A stretch of DNA of 45,631 nt, taken from IMG/VR virus record IMGVR_UViG_3300035199_000152, positions 1-45,631 of that record. The stretch is one strand, 5' to 3'. Numbering within the stretch: the stretch's first letter is position 1; each line of letters starts with the position of its first letter. Made by a program: the position numbers and the translations under genes. The notes under the pieces were generated by a model. The model made no database searches and was not told where the DNA came from. It saw only the letters and a program-made list of their open reading frames with translations. Shown piece by piece: positions 24,810-30,407 of this stretch. The DNA comes from a virus.

Positions 24810-25133
24810 TTATTTTATGGATTTCCATTTTTTAATCCATCGTTTAATTTTCCTGATTTCCTTTTGGCATTCTTTCTTCTCTGTGTCCCCACCATATTTC
24901 AATGATTCATTTCTTACATGGTCTGGTTCATAAAATGTAGCCAAAACATATTCAGCGTCATCGATTAAACTCTCTGGCGAACCAGATACATATTTAGTAT
25001 CACCATATGTTTCGGATTGCCCGTAGTCATAATAATCTTCACCATTGGATTCCATTAAACAATTACAAGCATATTCCAATTCTTCAATCTTCCACATTTC
25101 GGTTCGCATTTGGTTATAAGTATTTTTGTCCAT
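24810..25133 (-). CDS. Acidic unknown protein
   Basis: I choose ATG 25133 (107 residues) with AAGGAAATAAAT upstream; the longer frame from 25220 would begin upstream of the promoter at 25167-25195. Acidic and Tyr-rich centre (D-Y-Y-D-Y-G-Q-S-E-T), basic Trp-containing end (K-R-W-I-K-K-W-K). Function unknown. Confidence 0.68.
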   Translation of the reverse strand: MDKNTYNQMRTEMWKIEELEYACNCLMESNGEDYYDYGQSETYGDTKYVSGSPESLIDDAEYVLATFYEPDHVRNESLKYGGDTEKKECQKEIRKIKRWIKKWKSIK

Positions 25134-25166
25134 ATTTATTTCCTTTTTTGATTTGCGTTCATATCT

Positions 25167-25195
25167 CTTATACGCTACAGGTTTCAAAAAGTTCC
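25167..25195 (-). promoter_or_regulatory. Phage early promoter copy 1
   Basis: On the minus strand GGAACT (25190-25195), 17 bases, TATAAG (25167-25172). It precedes the gene starting at 25133. The transcript would start near 25160 and carry a normal ribosome binding site. Confidence 0.68.
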
Positions 25196-25226
25196 AAATT
25201 ATCTTTTTCACGACGAGCAATCATTT

Positions 25227-25622
25227 TTAATTAGTTTTCCAAAATCCACCTTTTATTTCTTCCGGCTCAACACCAAACCATCTCATTCTCTCTATCGTAC
25301 TTACATATATGTATGTTGATTCTTTTATTTTAGGGCGAATATCCTTTAAGTCAATCCTAGAAAACAATCCCCTACCGCCCCTATTTTTACGTTCTACTCC
25401 TTCAATGTAATCAAGGGTGTCTAATGTCGTGTAATCAACTTCATATAATTCACCTGAAATTGTATTTTTCTTATCACTTACTTCGATAAATGGGAATCCA
25501 CTTTTAGTATCATACATTTTAAATCCCGTAACTATTACATCTTCAATGAATTTTGCATCTCTTAAATATGTAGATAGTTTCCCATCTTTTTTTAATGTAC
25601 CATACACTATTACTTTTTTCAT
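25227..25622 (-). CDS. Gamma-glutamylcyclotransferase-like (AIG2/BtrG fold)
   Basis: The product has 131 residues. Starts with V-I-V-Y-G-T-L-K-K-D-G-K-L-S-T-Y-L, the substrate-loop motif of the gamma-glutamylcyclotransferase family, then S-G-E-L-Y-E-V-D, and L-D-x-I-E-G. These enzymes release gamma-glutamyl groups as 5-oxoproline from amines or peptides. Because the genome also has an amidoligase and a glutamine amidotransferase, I infer shared gamma-glutamyl/amide chemistry. It is 5 kb away in another operon, so the link is not proven. Confidence 0.8.
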   Translation of the reverse strand: MKKVIVYGTLKKDGKLSTYLRDAKFIEDVIVTGFKMYDTKSGFPFIEVSDKKNTISGELYEVDYTTLDTLDYIEGVERKNRGGRGLFSRIDLKDIRPKIKESTYIYVSTIERMRWFGVEPEEIKGGFWKTN

Positions 25623-25801
25623 ACTTGTCCTTTATTTGATTTTCCCCATAATTTTCGGAGGGCGTTAATAAGTTTCCCACGTTCTAGGGCGTTCATCCTT
25701 GTCCACGATTTCGCACCTATAACCCGCAACTGTTCTTTTAATACTGTATCTATTCCCAATAAACTTTGGGCTTTCCTGTAACTATCTGAATACCCTGACA
25801 T
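25619..25801 (-). CDS. Small basic helical protein
   Basis: The product has 60 residues, helical, with W-T-R-M-N-A-L-E-R-G-K-L-I-N-A-L-R-K-L-W. Overlaps both neighbours by start/stop fusion (TAATG and ATGA). No domain recognised. Confidence 0.65.
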   Translation of the reverse strand: MSGYSDSYRKAQSLLGIDTVLKEQLRVIGAKSWTRMNALERGKLINALRKLWGKSNKGQV

Positions 25802-25953
25802 TATTTTTTTAATAACCTATGTTTACCATTAAAATAAACAATCATTTCTCTCCACCTATCAAGACTATACAATGCTACACTTAGTTTTGTTTTTAAGTAT
25901 AGTATGTAGTAAATAGATACAGCTAATAGTATTAATAGTATTTCACTCATCAT
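25801..25953 (-). CDS. Small membrane protein
   Basis: ATG 25953 with GAGGAG seven bases upstream gives 50 residues; the longer frame from 26022 lies inside the upstream gene. An amino-terminal membrane helix (EILLILLAVSIYYILYL) is followed by a basic end. Function unknown. Confidence 0.62.
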   Translation of the reverse strand: MMSEILLILLAVSIYYILYLKTKLSVALYSLDRWREMIVYFNGKHRLLKK

Positions 25954-26257
25954 CTTTCTTCTCCTCAAGATGTTTATTGTACCTTTTAATAGTTTCCAAA
26001 AAATAGTCATTGATTGGGGCATGTTTATCTAATTCCAGATGATGACTCAATGAACCTGAAATGTATTGGTTACCTTCTTTGCCAAAAACAATAGCAAATG
26101 ATGGGTTACCATTATTAGGATTTAACCATACTCCCAAATCTAGTTTGTGTTTCCTTTTTGAGTCTTTGTCCATGGTTACAAATTGACCTAGTGGGATACA
26201 TCCCTTCGTCCACATATCGTGGTTTTTACCATGATAAAATTTCATTGTTTCACTCAT
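25943..26257 (-). CDS. Unknown protein
   Basis: ATG 26257 (104 residues) overlaps the upstream stop as ATGA and has GGAG six bases before it. Beta-rich centre with L-D-L-G-V-W-L-N-P-N-N-G-N-P-S-F-A-I and Y-I-S-G-S-L; charged tail. No domain recognised. Confidence 0.65.
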   Translation of the reverse strand: MSETMKFYHGKNHDMWTKGCIPLGQFVTMDKDSKRKHKLDLGVWLNPNNGNPSFAIVFGKEGNQYISGSLSHHLELDKHAPINDYFLETIKRYNKHLEEKKDDE

Positions 26258-26586
26258 TTTACTCTCCATAAGGCAATCATACCTTCGTTATCTTCTCTTA
26301 TTTCTACCTCCCATCCTTTTTTAGCGAGACGCTTACTTTCCTTTTCTAAATAGCCTTCATCTAACTTTAGTAACCATGCAGTTATTTGCCATCCATCAGA
26401 TTTATTTTTTGCTTTTAATTTACTACACGTAGTACAGGTGATTCTTGGTAACCTGTACGTAGGTAGGTTTAGATGCTTTAAAATTGTACCACTTGCCCCT
26501 TTTTCCCATACGTGCTTACATTTATTGCAGTATTTTAACCTACGTGCCTCAGGAGTATGAATATTCCTTTTACTTGTGTATTTCAT
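26254..26586 (-). CDS. Zinc-ribbon protein
   Basis: The product has 110 residues with C20-N-K-C23 and C51-T-T-C54, a zinc ribbon after a basic start (R-R-L-K-Y). The last third is mixed alpha/beta (G-W-E-V-E-I-R-E-D-N-E-G-M-I-A-L-W-R-V). Could bind DNA, RNA or host RNA polymerase; unknown. Confidence 0.68.
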   Translation of the reverse strand: MKYTSKRNIHTPEARRLKYCNKCKHVWEKGASGTILKHLNLPTYRLPRITCTTCSKLKAKNKSDGWQITAWLLKLDEGYLEKESKRLAKKGWEVEIREDNEGMIALWRVK

Positions 26587-26771
26587 TCTTCATTCTCCTT
26601 CGTCTCGTCTATTTCTTCTAAAAACTCTATAATGTTTGCTATTAAGTCTCCCAACGTGTCATCATTATCTGTTCCGCCATGAACCCTCTTTACATCACTC
26701 AAACCATTACTTTGAATGGTCTTTTTTATGTCATAGGCATCAAAAAGCGCATTTATAATTCCGTTATTCAT
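26583..26771 (-). CDS. Small acidic protein
   Basis: The product has 62 residues, acidic end (E-F-L-E-E-I-D-E-T-K-E-N-E-E). ATGA overlaps on both sides place it firmly in the operon. Function unknown. Confidence 0.62.
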   Translation of the reverse strand: MNNGIINALFDAYDIKKTIQSNGLSDVKRVHGGTDNDDTLGDLIANIIEFLEEIDETKENEE

Positions 26772-26941
26772 TCTTCATTCTCCTTTGATACTATTGGTTG
26801 CGGATGTATCTTTTTTATTAATTTCCGAATGTTTAAATCATCATCTTTATCTAGACATTCGTAACACATCCGTTCATCTAAATCAAAATATCTTTCGCTT
26901 ATTTGCTTTTCACATTCGCAACATGTCCAATATCTTTCCAT
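26768..26941 (-). CDS. Small zinc-ribbon protein (57 aa)
   Basis: ATG 26941 has AGGAG seven bases upstream. C7-C-E-C10 and C26-Y-E-C29 form a compact zinc ribbon; the tail is polar. The stop overlaps the next start as ATGA. Confidence 0.7.
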   Translation of the reverse strand: MERYWTCCECEKQISERYFDLDERMCYECLDKDDDLNIRKLIKKIHPQPIVSKENEE

Positions 26942-27093
26942 TAAAATTCTCCTTTTATATCTGTCTCAATCCAATCACGAATTAACTTATGAGTTTTAAA
27001 TTTCATACTTACTTTAGGGATGTAATAGTACCCTGTCTGCTTATAGTATCTAACCCCCATATGTTCGTAGCCTGTCAATTTATAGCTTTTCAT
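26941..27093 (-). CDS. Small Tyr-rich protein (50 aa)
   Basis: ATG 27093 has AGGAG eight bases upstream, and the stop overlaps the next start (TAATG). Beta-like Tyr-rich start (Y-Y-K-Q-T-G-Y-Y-Y-I-P-K-V) with a basic middle. No domain recognised. Confidence 0.65.
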   Translation of the reverse strand: MKSYKLTGYEHMGVRYYKQTGYYYIPKVSMKFKTHKLIRDWIETDIKGEF

Positions 27094-27224
27094 TTTTCAT
27101 TCTCCTTTTTTGCATCATCACATATTCTACATACCCATACCCAATGATAAACACCAGAACGATTCTTTGTACCAGTAAGTAATTCCATTGGCTGTTTACA
27201 CTTACTGCATTTTTGTTTCTTCAT
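27090..27224 (-). CDS. Micro zinc-ribbon protein (44 aa)
   Basis: C6-S-K-C9 and C32-R-I-C35 flank a hydrophobic hairpin (Y-H-W-V-W-V). The stop TGA is shared with the region of the next ATG. The upstream gene ends four bases before the start. Regular Cys pairs support a real gene. Confidence 0.65.
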   Translation of the reverse strand: MKKQKCSKCKQPMELLTGTKNRSGVYHWVWVCRICDDAKKENEK

Positions 27225-27227
27225 TTT

Positions 27228-27485
27228 TCATTGGTTCCACATATCGTTATTTGACAAATGTACATCAATTATCTTACCTTCGTCATTCATGATTACTATT
27301 CGACCTCTTTTTTTGTGTACTTCATATGGAGAACTTCTCTTATTAATGACTACTGTAACGTATTCGTTTTCGTCATTGTCACTAATGCTTTTATTGTCCA
27401 TAATGACACAGTTTTTAGCATCAATGTATTCCACGTCTGCCAAACTATCTTTACTTGCTTCTTTGTATATTATTTTAACTATCAT
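27228..27485 (-). CDS. Unknown small beta-rich protein
   Basis: The product has 85 residues. M-I-V-K-I-I-Y and T-V-V-I-N-K-R-S-S suggest beta strands; K-K-R-G-R-I-V-I follows. No family recognised. It overlaps the histone-fold-like gene by 11 bases. Confidence 0.65.
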   Translation of the reverse strand: MIVKIIYKEASKDSLADVEYIDAKNCVIMDNKSISDNDENEYVTVVINKRSSPYEVHKKRGRIVIMNDEGKIIDVHLSNNDMWNQ

Positions 27486-27669
27486 TGTTCATTCTCCCTA
27501 GTGCTACCCAAAATAACTCAGGTGTTAATCGTTTAAGGTTACCATCTTTACATCTTCTAGCCATTCTACTTACCTGCAACTTTAATTCGTATTCAATGCT
27601 TTCCATAGCACCATTACCTAGTTGCACCCCATCATGACTAAATGCCTGTTTAATGTATTTTTTATTCAT
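27475..27669 (-). CDS. Histone-fold-like small protein (candidate)
   Basis: The product has 64 residues. The layout fits a minimal histone fold: helix 1 (K-Y-I-K-Q-A-F), a turn G-V-Q-L, a long helix 2 (G-A-M-E-S-I-E-Y-E-L-K-L-Q-V-S-R-M-A-R-R), then L-K-R-L-T-P-E-L-F-W-V-A-L-G as strand-loop 2 and helix 3. The L-T-P-E-x3-V-A-L end is like the T-x2-D-I-x2-A end of archaeal histones. If right, it may coat phage DNA or contact the origin. This rests on pattern reading only. Confidence 0.5.
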   Translation of the reverse strand: MNKKYIKQAFSHDGVQLGNGAMESIEYELKLQVSRMARRCKDGNLKRLTPELFWVALGRMNNDS

Positions 27670-27956
27670 TACTTACTTTCCTTTTTATTTGCTTTAATAA
27701 ATTCCACAACTGAATTATAGGTGTTTACAATACTTAAGGTCGAAACCGAATCTACCAATTCATCAAATAGTTCTTCGTTATCCGACTTGTAACACTCTTG
27801 GACAACAGGCATTAACCAATCCCAAGATTCATGAAATAGAAGTTCATCTTCTTTGTACCAATCACCACTATTGTAAAGTGGGCGGTAGTATTCTTCGTTC
27901 TCGAATGAATATCCCATAAACTCTACTATTAGTTTGTTATTTTCTTGTTTATTCAT
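27669..27956 (-). CDS. Conserved small phage protein (EFMGY...SWDWLMPV)
   Basis: The product has 95 residues. N-K-L-I-V-E-F-M-G, H-E-S-W-D-W-L-M-P-V-V and Y-N-S-V-V-E-F-I-K are highly typical of a phage protein family of unknown function, which I recall mostly from Bacteroidetes and other phages. A promoter copy lies just upstream (27978-28006), and it is the first gene of its operon. Confidence 0.8.
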   Translation of the reverse strand: MNKQENNKLIVEFMGYSFENEEYYRPLYNSGDWYKEDELLFHESWDWLMPVVQECYKSDNEELFDELVDSVSTLSIVNTYNSVVEFIKANKKESK

Positions 27957-27977
27957 TACTTACTTTCCTTTTTTATT

Positions 27978-28006
27978 ATTATACTACGTACTTTTAATAA
28001 AGTTCC
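27978..28006 (-). promoter_or_regulatory. Phage early promoter copy 3
   Basis: On the minus strand GGAACT (28001-28006), 17 bases, TATAAT (27978-27983). The predicted start near 27971 gives a short leader with AGGA before ATG 27956. Confidence 0.7.
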
Positions 28007-28015
28007 AAATTAGTT

Positions 28016-28174
28016 TTAAATAAGTTTGTTTTTAAAACCAATCTTTTCTGCTTTACCTACTAATTCACTTACTTCTTTTGCTGTCTCATCGGGAAGTTGT
28101 GGAATACAGATTCTTAACATATTTAACATCTCATTTTCAATACTTACTTTTATTCTATATTTCGTGGGATTCAT
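28016..28174 (-). CDS. Small unknown protein (52 aa)
   Basis: ATG 28174 follows GGAAAGTAAA. Helical with K-E-V-S-E-L-V-G-K-A-E-K. It ends just before promoter copy 3. Not a shadow: it fills the gap between neighbours in the same direction. Confidence 0.6.
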   Translation of the reverse strand: MNPTKYRIKVSIENEMLNMLRICIPQLPDETAKEVSELVGKAEKIGFKNKLI

Positions 28175-28191
28175 TTTACTTTCCTTTTTTA

Positions 28192-28491
28192 TTAAAATTG
28201 TTGTATGATAAAAGCATTGTCATCAACAGGAATTAATGCCGTTTCATCACTAATATCCTCGATACTTCCGTATTTTTCACCATAGTTCGCTTGAAATTCT
28301 TCAAGACTATCATACTCTGCATACTCGCAACAAAGGGCGATAACATCCAATTCTACTTCCGTTCCTGTATCTTCTTCGTATTCTACGAAGTATTCATACA
28401 AGGCTTTTAATCCATCATACGAGAATTGTTCGCCTCTGTCCATGTTATGAAATGCTCTCTCGAATTGGTACATATTTATTGATTGTTTCAT
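28192..28491 (-). CDS. Conserved phage protein (QFSYDGLKAL...EYEEDTG)
   Basis: ATG 28491 gives 99 residues, with GGGGG eight bases upstream. The run F-S-Y-D-G-L-K-A-L-Y-E-Y, E-Y-E-E-D-T-G, L-D-V-I-A-L-C-C-E-Y and F-Q-A-N-Y-G is a signature of a widespread small phage protein whose function is unknown. It ends F-I-I-Q-Q-F. Confidence 0.82.
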   Translation of the reverse strand: MKQSINMYQFERAFHNMDRGEQFSYDGLKALYEYFVEYEEDTGTEVELDVIALCCEYAEYDSLEEFQANYGEKYGSIEDISDETALIPVDDNAFIIQQF

Positions 28492-28496
28492 ATTAC

Positions 28497-28772
28497 TTAC
28501 CCCCTTTTCCATTCTATGTGTTTAAAATCTTCTCTCCATCCTTCCCATGTAATCCAGCGGTTAAACGATTTATATAATTTGCCCCCTGTATTGTCTTTTT
28601 TTACGTTACTGAATATTATAAAAGCCCTATCTCCATCATCATCACAATCTATATATCTACAGATTCCCAAATCTCGCTTATTGTAACCCATACTGACGAC
28701 TTCACCGATTTGAACATTATCAAGGGTTATGCTCATTTGACCATCATATAGTTTTTTTACTGTTTGTTTCAT
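28497..28772 (-). CDS. Unknown beta-rich protein
   Basis: The product has 91 residues with I-G-E-V-V-S-M-G-Y and A-F-I-I-F-S-N-V strands. Promoter copy 4 lies about 25 bases upstream and AAAGGAAAAAA is the ribosome binding site. Possibly the first gene of this short operon. Function unknown. Confidence 0.68.
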   Translation of the reverse strand: MKQTVKKLYDGQMSITLDNVQIGEVVSMGYNKRDLGICRYIDCDDDGDRAFIIFSNVKKDNTGGKLYKSFNRWITWEGWREDFKHIEWKRG

Positions 28773-28797
28773 GACGTTTTTTCCTTTTTATTTACTT

Positions 28798-28826
28798 GTT
28801 ATACGCTGTTAATCGAAAAAAGTTCC
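28798..28826 (-). promoter_or_regulatory. Phage early promoter copy 4
   Basis: On the minus strand GGAACT (28821-28826), 17 bases, TATAAC (28798-28803). Confidence 0.7.
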
Positions 28827-28834
28827 CGATTATT

Positions 28835-29023
28835 TTAATGAATTATCGCATGACTTATTTTTACGCTTGAATCTTTAACTAAATTATTTACTTTGTTATT
28901 AATTTCAGACTCTAATCCATAAAAATTTATTTGTTTATTTACGTATTCCTTTGAACCATCATTTAAAATAATGGGCTTACAATTTGAATCTGTGTAATAA
29001 ATAGATATTATGCTTTTACTCAT
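28835..29023 (-). CDS. Small unknown protein
   Basis: I choose ATG 29023 (62 residues) with GGAG six bases upstream. A longer frame from 29053 would begin at or before the transcript start of promoter copy 5. Short strands (I-I-S-I-Y-Y-T-D-S) and a helical tail; no domain recognised. Confidence 0.62.
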   Translation of the reverse strand: MSKSIISIYYTDSNCKPIILNDGSKEYVNKQINFYGLESEINNKVNNLVKDSSVKISHAIIH

Positions 29024-29057
29024 GTTTGACTCCGTGTTATTTATTGTTTTCATACCA

Positions 29058-29086
29058 CTTACACGCTACTAAAAGAATAAAGTTCC
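29058..29086 (-). promoter_or_regulatory. Phage early promoter copy 5
   Basis: On the minus strand GGAACT (29081-29086), 17 bases, TGTAAG (29058-29063). It directs transcription leftward away from the origin. Confidence 0.65.
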
Positions 29087-29100
29087 AAAGTATTTTAAAT

Positions 29101-29556
29101 TAAATTGTGGGGGGCTTTGTGGGAATAGCTCACAGCATTATAAAATAATATCATGAATACTATAGTAGTTATAAATACATTATATAGTATATATAGTATA
29201 ACATATAGTATATGACGAGGAACAACTACCATTGTGGACACATTCTATTAATACATGCGGATAACTTGTGGATAACTACCTACGTGCATACAATAACTAA
29301 CTATTATTACTGTACTTACGTGCATACAATATAATATATATATATGTGGATAACTTTACAACTACCATACAACTACCATACAACTACTTACGTGCATAGT
29401 TTTACTACGTACGTGCATAATCTCATTACTTACTTGCATATTACCTACGTGCATACAAAAAAGAATTTAAGGTATTGATTTCAGGCACCTTATTTTCGAT
29501 GATTACTTACGTGCATAATAAATATATATATACTAAAAAAAATTTAGTTATCGGCT
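29101..29556. other. Probable replication origin with DnaA boxes and iterons
   Basis: There is no gene here. Two perfect DnaA boxes (TGTGGATAA) lie at 29267-29275 and 29345-29353, with near matches at 29233 and 29256. Six perfect TACGTGCATA iterons begin at 29281, 29317, 29389, 29410, 29446 and 29508, and one with a single mismatch at 29431. Some are 21 bases apart, two helical turns. AT-rich stretches (29161-29213, 29327-29345 and 29518-29534) could unwind. This is the classic layout of an iteron/DnaA-type theta origin; direct proof is lacking. Confidence 0.8.
29358..29391. repeat. 11-bp tandem repeats next to iterons
   Basis: Two and a half copies of CAACTACCATA run into an iteron, extending the repeat structure of the origin. 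Confidence 0.7.
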
Positions 29557-29585
29557 TCAAACCAGCGGGTTACCTGCCTTTTTTG

Positions 29586-29619
29586 TTATACATAATATTA
29601 TTTTAGACGTTATGTATAA
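29586..29619. promoter_or_regulatory. Palindromic operator-like site
   Basis: TTATACATAA (29586-29595) and TTATGTATAA (29610-29619) are a perfect 10-bp inverted repeat with 14 bases between. It sits between the origin and the terminator of the amidotransferase operon. The right arm plus four bases (TTATGTATAATAGA) recurs at 35275-35288. Confidence 0.5.
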
Positions 29620-29639
29620 TAGAAATATTAAAAAAAAGC

Positions 29640-29665
29640 AAAAAAAAGGGAGCCCGAAGGCTCCC
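29640..29665 (-). terminator. Rho-independent terminator of amidoligase operon
   Basis: On the minus strand GGGAGCC, TTCG loop, GGCTCCC (29648-29665), then eight T. The UUCG-type tetraloop and T-run are textbook. It isolates the amidoligase operon from the origin. Confidence 0.93.
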
Positions 29666-29677
29666 AATTTTCTCTTA

Positions 29678-30406
29678 TTATCCCGAATATGGCATTGTTT
29701 CACAAGTAGTACAATAACCCGAGTTTTGGGTATATCTTGTGAGTAATGGCGTTTGACAGCCACCACAATGGGAGTAATCCACGTTCCCTATTGAAAGCGG
29801 TGCGCTTTTTACTGCCTTTGTAGGCTGTTTTTTATAAGCCGTTACAGGCTGTGAATAGTAATAGTATTGATAACGATAACTGTCGTTAGAATACCATACG
29901 TTACCATCCCAATGACCTAGATTTTCATTTGAAATTAGGTATTGTCCCTTGTTATCCAGAAAAACCAATTTACTTGTTCCTATTGATTCTTCTATAAGGT
30001 CACAAATTCCCGTATTCCTTATGAAATCACTCGGCAGTCGTTTTAAAACAGTGTCATTAAACATGGAAGTGTCAGACCTTTTTTTATCTGTTTCCACCAT
30101 GCGAATAACTCCATTATGAATAAAGCCAATATCATCATTAATTCGGAAGGGATGGCAATTATTAGTATTGGTTTTCCCATGTGTAGTGATTCTAAAATGA
30201 ATCGCTGTTATGGGATTTCCATTATTAATAACATTCTTTACGTATGATTTCCAAAAGTCTTTAAAACTGAAAAAACCTTTGAAAAAATGTAAAAGTCCAT
30301 CTTTTGAAAACATATAGCCAGCGCCATCATCATTGTTGTGAAAACAAGTTTTGAGTTTTGCCTTCTGTATGGTTTCACCTTGTTGTTTAAGGATTGCAAT
30401 ACACAT
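29678..30406 (-). CDS. Class II glutamine amidotransferase with C-terminal zinc ribbon
   Basis: The product has 242 residues. Cys2 follows Met1, as in Ntn-type glutaminases that use an amino-terminal Cys. Downstream are I-H-F-R-I-T-T-H-G (about 69-77), C-H-P-F (84-87) and F-I-H-N-G-V-I (96-101), the GATase II core. A Tyr-rich linker leads to C214-G-G-C217 and C232-T-T-C235, a zinc ribbon. The enzyme would free ammonia from glutamine for the amidoligase encoded just before it. GGGGAG lies inside the end of the amidoligase gene, so the two are coupled. Confidence 0.88.
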   Translation of the reverse strand: MCIAILKQQGETIQKAKLKTCFHNNDDGAGYMFSKDGLLHFFKGFFSFKDFWKSYVKNVINNGNPITAIHFRITTHGKTNTNNCHPFRINDDIGFIHNGVIRMVETDKKRSDTSMFNDTVLKRLPSDFIRNTGICDLIEESIGTSKLVFLDNKGQYLISNENLGHWDGNVWYSNDSYRYQYYYYSQPVTAYKKQPTKAVKSAPLSIGNVDYSHCGGCQTPLLTRYTQNSGYCTTCETMPYSG

Positions 30407-30407
30407 A

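Noticed and set aside
29281-29517. TACGTGCATA repeats as a CRISPR array
   Set aside because: The units are only 10 bp with uneven spacing (15-72 bases), and there are no cas1/cas2 genes. DnaA boxes point to an origin.
29557-29766. Minus-strand ORF over the terminator
   Set aside because: It overlaps the end of the amidotransferase gene in another frame and runs through a strong terminator.
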